This document shows positions 57,501 through 64,000 of a stretch of 64,000 nucleotides of DNA, one piece after another. The DNA lies in NCBI RefSeq assembly GCF_040807025.1, contig NC_090952.1, positions 26,037,068-26,101,067 of the forward strand, written 5' to 3'. Source of the DNA: Struthio camelus. Lineage: Eukaryota > Chordata > Aves > Struthioniformes > Struthionidae. The notes below the pieces were generated by a model that ran no database searches, was not told the origin of the DNA, and saw only the letters and a program-made list of their open reading frames with translations. A program made the position numbers and the translations under genes. Each line of letters begins with the position of its first letter. The stretch's first letter is position 1.

Positions 57501-57771
57501 TTTCTCCCTCGTCCTGCGGTTTTGCCTTCCGAGCATGGTCCCCCCCAACAGCAGGCTGCGGAGAACCTCCTCAGAGGGAAGGCCGGCTTACAGCAAACGG
57601 GCGACCCAGGGCCCAAAGCGGCCAGCCGCCCACCGGCGGCTCCCCCAGGCCCTGCGCCCAGCAGGCTGCGCAGAGCGGCCCGGCCCAGGCTGCGAGGGCT
57701 CTTACCGGCGGCAGCCGCAGCACGAACTGGCTCTCCAGCTCATGCGGCGCGTCGTCCTTGCTCTTGCTCAT
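51543..57771 (-). CDS. TAF7: TFIID subunit TAF7 (intron-bearing gene)
   Basis: TAF7 is a TFIID subunit that binds TAF1 and restrains its activity until initiation. Eleven exons on the minus strand join in phase: 57706-57771, 57040-57118, 55761-55894, 55229-55355, 54997-55055, 53910-53982, 53384-53500, 52827-53015, 52614-52726, 52233-52292 and 51543-51587. The product is 353 residues (human TAF7 349). It opens [20 protein letters not shown] and holds the TAFII55 domain ([52 protein letters not shown]), an acidic stretch ([19 protein letters not shown]) and a C-terminal coiled coil ([20 protein letters not shown]). Human TAF7 is intronless and thought to be a retrocopy of the X-linked TAF7L; the place of this gene next to DRP2 makes it the counterpart of TAF7L, though its protein is TAF7-like. 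Intron 6 looks U12-type. It starts head to head with the NIPA2-like gene. Confidence 0.96.
53501..53909 (-). other. TAF7: U12-type (minor spliceosome) intron of TAF7
   Basis: The donor on the minus strand reads GTATCCTTTC, which matches the U12 consensus RTATCCTTT fully. Near the acceptor TCCCTTGACT (53521-53530) matches the U12 branch consensus TTCCTTRAY at eight of nine positions, with the branch A about 22 nt from the AG. The intron splits the codon of arginine in SVRWEV, and reading frame and protein similarity require exactly this junction. The other TAF7 donors I read look U2-type. Confidence 0.75.
56178..56440 (-). mobile_element. CR1 LINE, 3' end fragment
   Basis: Inserted in TAF7 intron 2 in the minus orientation. 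The plus strand shows GGTTGCCCAGGACCACG, then CTCCAAGGTTGGAGACTC, ACAACCTCTC, GGAACTTCCTGTGTCTCAGT and GTGCCCGTTGCCCCTCGGCC, the well-known CR1 block order. The terminal CR1 motif is degraded near 56180. It is younger than the other LINE pieces here, judging by the better match. Confidence 0.85.
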
Positions 57772-58112
57772 CCCGCCTCCTCCGTAAGCCTGCCCGAGGA
57801 GGAGGAGGCGCGTTGCCGGCGGGGAGGCTCTGCCGTCGGTTCCCGCCGCCGAAACGCTGCCCCCGTCGGTGGGGAGGAGGGGGGAGAAGGGGAGGTGGCG
57901 GGGGGGGGGGGGTGAAACGGCCCCGCCGGCCCCTCGGCCCCCTGCCCTGCGCAGCGGGCGCCGCCGGAAGCCGGGCCGGGTGCGCCGGGCCGGGTGCTCC
58001 GGGCCCTGCGCTGGCCGCCGCCGCTCGCGTTCCGCCTGCCGCGCCGCCCCGGGAAGGGTTTTGGCGACGTACCGGAAGCGGCGGCGGTGGCGGCGGCGGG
58101 CGGGGAGGCGCC
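57772..58112. promoter_or_regulatory. Bidirectional CpG-island promoter of TAF7 and the NIPA2-like gene
   Basis: Only 341 bp separate the two start codons, which point away from each other. The interval is extremely GC- and CpG-rich, as is the flank to about 58650. Two CCGGAAG motifs (57964-57970 and 58072-58078) fit ETS/GABPA sites, common in bidirectional housekeeping promoters. A run of 13 G lies at 57900-57912. No TATA box is seen. Confidence 0.8.
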
Positions 58113-61100
58113 ATGGGGGGCGCGGGCGGCCGCCCCGGCTTCTACGTGGGGCTGGGGCTGGCCCTGGCCTCCAGCGCCTTCATCGGCGGCAGCTTCATCC
58201 TGAAGAAGAAGGGGCTGCTGCGGCTGGCGCGCCGCGGCCGCGCCCGGGCAGGTAGCGGCCGGGCGGGTCCCGCCGGGCTGGGGCAGCCCCGGCCCCCGCC
58301 GCCCTTCCGGCCCCAAAAGGCGCTTGCGGGGCAAGCGGCCGGCAGCGGCGGGGGGGGGCGGCGGCCTAGGTCGCGGCTGCTCGTCCGGCCCCCGCTTCCT
58401 CGGCCGGGGCAGCCGGCCGCAGCCCTGCGGCCGCCGGGGTTTTCCACAAGCTCCCGCTCCCCCCGTGCGGGCGCTGCCGAGCGCGGCCTGCCCTCAGCGG
58501 TGAAGTGTTTCCTCGCAGGCTGAGCGAGCAGGCGCTTGCCTGGGCCGGGCCTGCGCGGGAGCGGCTGCTGCCCCGGGGAGCCAGGGCGCCGTGCCGGGGG
58601 AAACGCTGCTGCCCCTTGGTCGCCAGCTGCCGGTTTGGCGGGGGAGCGGGCCTCGCTCCTGCTCCTCTCGCTTCACCCGAGGTTTCTTGTTGCTGTTCCT
58701 TTTTTTTCTTAGGGCAAGGAGGCCACGCGTACCTGAAGGAGTGGCTGTGGTGGGCCGGGCTGCTGTGCAGTAAGTAGCTCCTGTGGAACGGCTGCAAGAG
58801 CGAGAAATGCTGAGCGTGTCGTTGTTTCCACTTGCTTTCATGTTTTATTATCTCGATCAGAGTTTAACCACTTGATTTTTATCTCTAAGCATGCTCAGAG
58901 TGTTGCTGAACTAATTATAAAATACTCTAAAGCCTCATGTGTTGCCAGGCCCCCCCCCTGTGAATAGGACTTGAGGAACTGGGCTGATCGGGTTGGGTTA
59001 AGCGCTTCTGAAATGGCCTGCCCAAGCAGGAACAGTTAGATGATGTCACGTTCAGCACCGCGGGTTTATAGCTACAGGGATTTCAGCAGCTCGTATTTAC
59101 ATTTCTCAAATATGAAGTTAATGAGTGGTTGTACTCGATTGTACCCCTTACAGGGAGCTGTCTAGGAGAGGAGCATGATTTAGAAATATGTAAAGCGCAA
59201 AACTTCTTTCAGCTTTGAGGACAATGTGGAAATATTTTTCTGTTGTTGCTGCTTAGCTGGATAGACATGTAACCAAGAGCCCTGTGTAACCAAGAGCCTC
59301 CTCTTTCCAAGAGGATTGACATCAGAGTTTTACTTATTCTTGTTAGTACTGTCCTTTCGAGGTTGAACAAAATACCTTAGAGAAACAGTGCACTTGGATG
59401 GAAACCAAGGCTCTCTTTTGACTGCACTCAAACGTGTCTTATGCTGAATTGCTTCTACTCTGATGCTCTCCTGGGACTAACAGAGTTTCTCTTGCAGTGG
59501 GAGTTGGAGAAGCAGCAAATTTTGCTGCCTATGCTTTTGCCCCTGCCACGCTGGTAACTCCACTGGGTGCACTAAGTGTTCTTGTTAGGTAAGAAACCTT
59601 GGAAACCTCGGTATCTTGCCTGCTGCCCCTTAATGGTGAAAGCAGTTGCTTTGCTCTCCCCTATCCGCTCCCTCAGATACTCCATCCCTTGGCCTAATTG
59701 GCTTCTGGGGACTTTTTATTTTTGCTTTTTATCTTTCAGTGCAGTGTTGTCCTCCGCCTTCCTGAATGAGCAGCTGAATGTTCACGGGAAGATTGGCTGC
59801 ATCCTAAGTATTCTGGGCTCCACGGTGATGGTAATCCATGCCCCCCAGGAAGAAGAGGTTTCCAGCCTGGAGTCAATGGCAGAGAAGCTGAAAGATCCAG
59901 GTACTTAAGTAAAATGGGTCCTAGCTTCAGACCTGGAAATGACAGTGGAAGGCAGGGTACAACCTGGGTAGGCTGAGAAGGACTGAACTGAAGGGCAAAT
60001 GAGCCATCTGTGCTGTTCTGCACCACAGTGGAGGGAACGTCCCCCTTCTGGGGACGTCTGGGGTAGCCGGCTGATTGCTTTCTGTTTCGGAGGAGGCCTC
60101 CTTGGGTCTCCACCTCCTAAGTGTGAAACATTGGTGATGATCAAACTTAGCATTTAATGCAAGCACTCAGAGGATTTACACCTTAGTCGTTAACTCAAAA
60201 CAAAAGGGGGACATCTCGGCTTCAGAATGCCTTTTTAGGACTGTAGAGTCCTCTTGACTCCAGACAAAAGAAGCAGAGGGGAGCCCCACTTTACAGACAG
60301 GGAGTCTGGGTGATGCTCCCAAGTCACTGGGTCTGTTTTGAAGCAAGGAGGAGAATAAGGGTCACTAACAGTTATCAGATGTGTTTTTTCTGCTGTCCAT
60401 GCATGAGGTGCAGACAGGAAGAGAGAAGAACATCAGAGTTACCTGTCAACAGGCAGGATTGGCCTAAGGCGGTGCTGGGATAGGAAAGGGAATTGTCAGT
60501 ACCTGAGGGTGGCAGCGGTAGGGCTGAGGGAGGTCAGAGAAGGAATGTAAGGTGAAGATGAATGAGATGCAGGGAGTTCAGCCCGAGATCAGGTCATCCC
60601 TGATATTTATATCAGAGGATGAATCAGATTGCAAGGATGTGATTTGGGCAACAGCATTAGCGGCAGAGTAAGCAACAGGAGATGAGGAAAGGAGTAAAAG
60701 GGAGAAGAGCAAAGCAGAGTAACAGGTGAGTGCTGTTCTTCTTCAGAGAGAATGCTCTGGTGGGGTCTCACTTCTGTGAAGTGGAGCTTTTCCTTCCTAA
60801 TTTCTACCCCAACCTGTGCAGTTCTGCTAGCCCTTATCAAGCTTTCTACTGCCCCTCCCGCAGAGCTGTGCCCCAATTGTGCCTCCTGGCCTACACCACC
60901 TGCCCCCCGCCCCAGTGCCTTAGGCCCTGGTTGTGCCACTGCCCCTTCCAGTGCAGACAGCTGTATCTCCCAGACCGGCCAGCTCGCAGCACGGTGCTGC
61001 CATCAGCACTGTAAAGAATTGCTGTTGACTCTGCAGCTTTGCTTGGGCTGGAGACCATCTCTGCTTCCAAACAAGGCCCTAAGGATGGAGGATTCAAAGA

Positions 61101-61848
61101 GTGACTGATGGGGCAATTACCAGTCCTGCCTGTCCTCCCTCTCTACTTGCTGTTCAGTTACATCAGCTACTGTTTGCCACTCTGATATAGCTCTTAATTC
61201 TTCTTTCTCCAAGGATTCATTGTATTTGCTGTGTGTGTGCTGGTGAGCTCCCTTCTCCTTATCTTTGTGGCTGGACCCCGTTATGGACGGAGCAACGTCC
61301 TGGTTTATGTTTTGGTCTGCTCCGCCATCGGCTCCCTTTCAGTGTCCTGTGTCAAAGGCTTGGGGATTGCCCTGAAAGAACTGTTTGCTGGGAAGCCAGT
61401 CCTGAAAGAACCACTGGGCTGGGTGCTCCTGGTTTGCCTCGTGATCTGCATCAGTGTCCAGATCAACTATCTGAACAAAGCTTTGGACATCTTCAACACG
61501 TCTGTGGTCACACCCGTTTACTACGTGCTGTTCACCACAGCAGTCATGACGTGTTCTGCCATCCTCTTCAAGGAGTGGCAACACATGGTGCTAGACAACA
61601 TCATCGGCACCATCAGCGGCTTCCTCACCATAGTGTGTGGCATCTTCCTCCTGCACGCCTTCCGAGACATGCCCTTCACACCCGACCTCCTGCCCCTCTT
61701 CTTGCAGCAAAGCAGGGCAGACTTGCGCACATCATGGAGGAGTGCAGACAGGCATCAGTCATGTCAACACCGGCCTCTTCTGCCCTCGGAAGACAAAGGC
61801 TCTCAGAGTGCAGAGGAGGAAGAGGAGGAGGAAGGGGAAGATGTGTGA
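58113..61848 (+). CDS. NIPA2-like magnesium transporter
   Basis: NIPA proteins are multi-span membrane proteins that carry magnesium. Five exons join in phase: 58113-58251, 58713-58769, 59498-59588, 59740-59900 and 61214-61848. The product is 360 residues, the same length as human NIPA2. It keeps the family blocks [94 protein letters not shown] and [20 protein letters not shown], giving about nine membrane segments. The C-terminal tail after about residue 305 is unlike NIPA2 and ends in an acidic run ([11 protein letters not shown]). It is closer to NIPA2 than to NIPA1 or the longer NIPAL proteins. NIPA2 proper sits beside NIPA1 and CYFIP1 in mammals, so this is probably a separate paralog. 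The ATG at 58113 is the first in the CpG-rich leader and matches the family N-terminus. Confidence 0.92.
60281..60360 (+). mobile_element. Possible old MIR/CORE-SINE remnant
   Basis: CCCCACTTTACAGACAGGGA followed by CCCAAGTCACTGG resembles the conserved centre of MIR-type SINEs (ccccattttacagatgagga, then aagtgacttgcccaaggtca). Short and diverged; in intron 4 of the NIPA2-like gene. Confidence 0.35.
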
Positions 61849-64000
61849 GGAAGTCCCTGAACTGCTGGCTTTCTGCTCCCGCCACTGAGCAGCTCCACTG
61901 TGCAAGTTTCAACTTGCTGCACCAGATGCTGCTAGCTACTGCTGTGCTAGTGGGAGTTAGCAGTTCTCCTCTACCTGCCTTGTGCGCGTGATCCGTGACC
62001 TCCCACTGCCAAGAGGCCGACAGCAGCTTCCTGCAGCTACAGACACGAGCCCGGCAAACAGCACGGCTGGTGGGGTCTAGTTCCTCTTCGCTGTTCCTTT
62101 ACATGAATAATCAATCTGCCCTTGTCAGGACACAGGCTCTGGCTGTGCAGAGGGCTGCAGCACTAACACAGTGCTAACCATTACTGAATGTAAAGACTAT
62201 GCGTTTTGGGAGGCATCAAAGCATTTTTTTAAATAGTTAGAGTAACGGTTACAAAATCTAACATGGTGCTAAGATTACATGGAGAGAAGAGGGGTACCTT
62301 GGTCTTCAGGATGACCCAGAGCATTAGTTCAAAAATTCCTCTGAAAAGTACTTGTTCTGCTCACTTTGCTAGAGTTTATTTACAGATTCACAGCCAAGAA
62401 CAGAACACAGCCAAAACTGGAAAACTGGTGCTGCCACATGCTGCTGTGGCTCTTCCAGAGGAAGCCACCTCTTCATGCAACTTACTTGTCTGTTGTGCAG
62501 GTAGATGAGGCACCTGCTTACAGTATTCTATTAAAACAGATTTGTTCAGTTACCAAGTGGCTAGTGACACATTTGTATTGAGAGCTGGGCCAGCACTGAG
62601 AGGTACAAAGGATTATGGGGGTAGGCAGAACAGTGTGGCCACTTGTGAGAAACTCAAGATAGGGAGAGGGCGGGGGAATCGCTTACTGTGGGAACAGGAG
62701 TGACCTAAAAGCTGTTGAGGTTAGTTTCTGAAAGATGACTCGACAGCGGTATCCTCACTTACAGGCGTTTGTATATCCGCTTTTAAGATGAAGCACAGCT
62801 CTATTTAACACATCCTGAATTTATCCCCAGGAAGGCTGCTGGCTACAAGACACCTGTGTTAGTCATCTCCCACCATCCTGCTCCCAAGCAGAACTGGCTG
62901 TAAGAACTGGATGGGCAGACTTGTCTCCTTGGGCTGTTCAGGACCTCGTGGATGGTACATGCAGTTGGGTGAACCCAGGCAAGGACTACCCTGTCTAAAT
63001 GTCTTGAAATACAGTGCTTTGAGGTGAGCTGGCAAGCACCACAGTAATCACTGCACCTTCCAGAGAGGTAGCAGCTGTGACCACCTCTCCTGGGAAGCTG
63101 CATAGAGACCAGGCACCCAAAGCGACTCAGCTTGGTCTGACCCGATTTACCAGTTTCCTGTGTAGAGCTCTGAGGTGCTGTCCGTTAGTAACACGGGTCA
63201 CTGTGCCTCACAGAGCCAGGCTGCGACACAAACACTGCTGAAACGCTATGCTGGGTTTCCAGAGGGTACATAAGTAGCAATCTGTTGTTTTTCCAGTGGC
63301 TTGCATAGGTTAGAAGTTCCAGTCCCATTCCTAGGGGCAAAGGTCCAGAAAACGCAGACATTGTCCTCTCTCCAGAGATCTGGAGAGAGTAAAGGTGGGT
63401 ATAAAGTAGCTGGTTTCTTTTTTCCTGCATTTAGAGTCTTTCTGAACAAACTTCTTTTACAGGAAAGCATGTACTGTTAACTCATTGGGGAAGAAAGTTA
63501 AGGCCACAGCCTCTCTCCCAAAGGTGAGGTTAGGTTCATGAGACCGAATTCAGTGAGCAAGAACTCTGAATTCACAGCAGACCTTTTAGCCAGAACGCAA
63601 TTACTCTCTCTGCTACTCATTTTGCAATAACAGGATCGTTGGGAAGGAGGGGGAGTGACGGAAGGTCAGATTTTTCAATTCCCAGGGGCCACCTACCTGA
63701 ACAAAGGAGAATCTCATGTTAAAAATTGACCCAATTAATATTTATTACATTGACCAGGAGAAAGCTGTTAATGGAGCAAATCAGTATTAACAGAGTTGCA
63801 CTGCAGTTTGAAAAATTTGTCACTTGGCCACAGGAATGACTTTACCCTATGGAAACCTCAAAATATTTTCTGATAATCATACTGCGTGGGAAGTTCGCCA
63901 TGCCCAACAAGCTCTTCTCACTAAGGATATGTGTGCTGGTGCAGTCCTGTTGCTCCTCCTCAAGTCGCGCTGCACAGTCTGCTGGGAACTACAAGGCTCA
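61849..64000. other. 3' UTR of the NIPA2-like gene and downstream sequence
   Basis: No further coding exon is recognised. ATTAAA at 62530-62535 is a possible poly(A) signal for the NIPA2-like transcript. The remainder to the window end shows no clear repeat, RNA gene or exon. Confidence 0.45.

Noticed and set aside
1-64000. tRNA, snoRNA, CRISPR array, endogenous virus
   Set aside because: Looked for cloverleaf boxes, box C/D pairs in TAF7 and DRP2 introns, regular spacer arrays and long terminal repeats; nothing convincing by eye.

Overview
The window looks like a piece of a bird genome, or less likely another sauropsid. Genes are compact, GC content is very uneven, and the recognisable interspersed repeats are CR1-type LINEs. 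Five protein-coding genes can be followed exon by exon with conserved splice sites. In order they are CENPI (+, last four exons only), DRP2 (+, complete coding region), an AIPL1-type FKBP/TPR co-chaperone gene (-), TAF7 (-) and a NIPA2-like magnesium transporter (+). CENPI, DRP2 and TAF7/TAF7L are neighbours on human Xq22, so this is the bird counterpart of that block. The AIPL1-type and NIPA2-like genes are not part of it in mammals.

Layout: 1-4.0 kb is the 3' end of CENPI. From 4.0 to 24.3 kb there is AT-rich, gene-poor sequence with microsatellites, worn palindromic elements, an inverted-repeat pair and old CR1/L3 remnants; a possible DRP2 promoter and first exon lies near 14.5-15.0 kb. 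DRP2 coding exons run from 24.3 to 42.1 kb, with 3' UTR to about 45.05 kb that contains a CpG island. The AIPL1-type gene is at 46.0-50.5 kb on the minus strand, convergent with DRP2. TAF7 follows in the same direction at 51.1-57.8 kb. TAF7 and the NIPA2-like gene (58.1-61.8 kb) start head to head, 341 bp apart, in a CpG-rich promoter. From 61.85 to 64.0 kb only 3' UTR and intergenic sequence is visible.

The most striking feature is the last exon of the AIPL1-type gene. The six-exon FKBP/TPR core matches human AIPL1 exon for exon. After the TPR domain the frame runs on for about 609 more residues. About 368 of these form some 41 copies of an acidic nine-residue repeat (type AEEEAEIGG), encoded by a 27-bp minisatellite with a 162-bp higher-order period. 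This would make a protein of about 937 residues, against 384 in human. Other points of note are a U12-type intron in TAF7, the intron-bearing structure of TAF7 (the autosomal mammalian TAF7 is intronless), a diverged first coding exon and an ambiguous last exon in DRP2, and a second minisatellite in the intron just before the repeat exon.

The genes do not form one pathway. CENPI is a kinetochore protein, DRP2 a dystrophin-family scaffold, the AIPL1 type a photoreceptor co-chaperone for PDE6 in mammals, TAF7 a TFIID subunit, and NIPA2 a magnesium transporter. No tRNA, rRNA, CRISPR array or virus-derived element was recognised.
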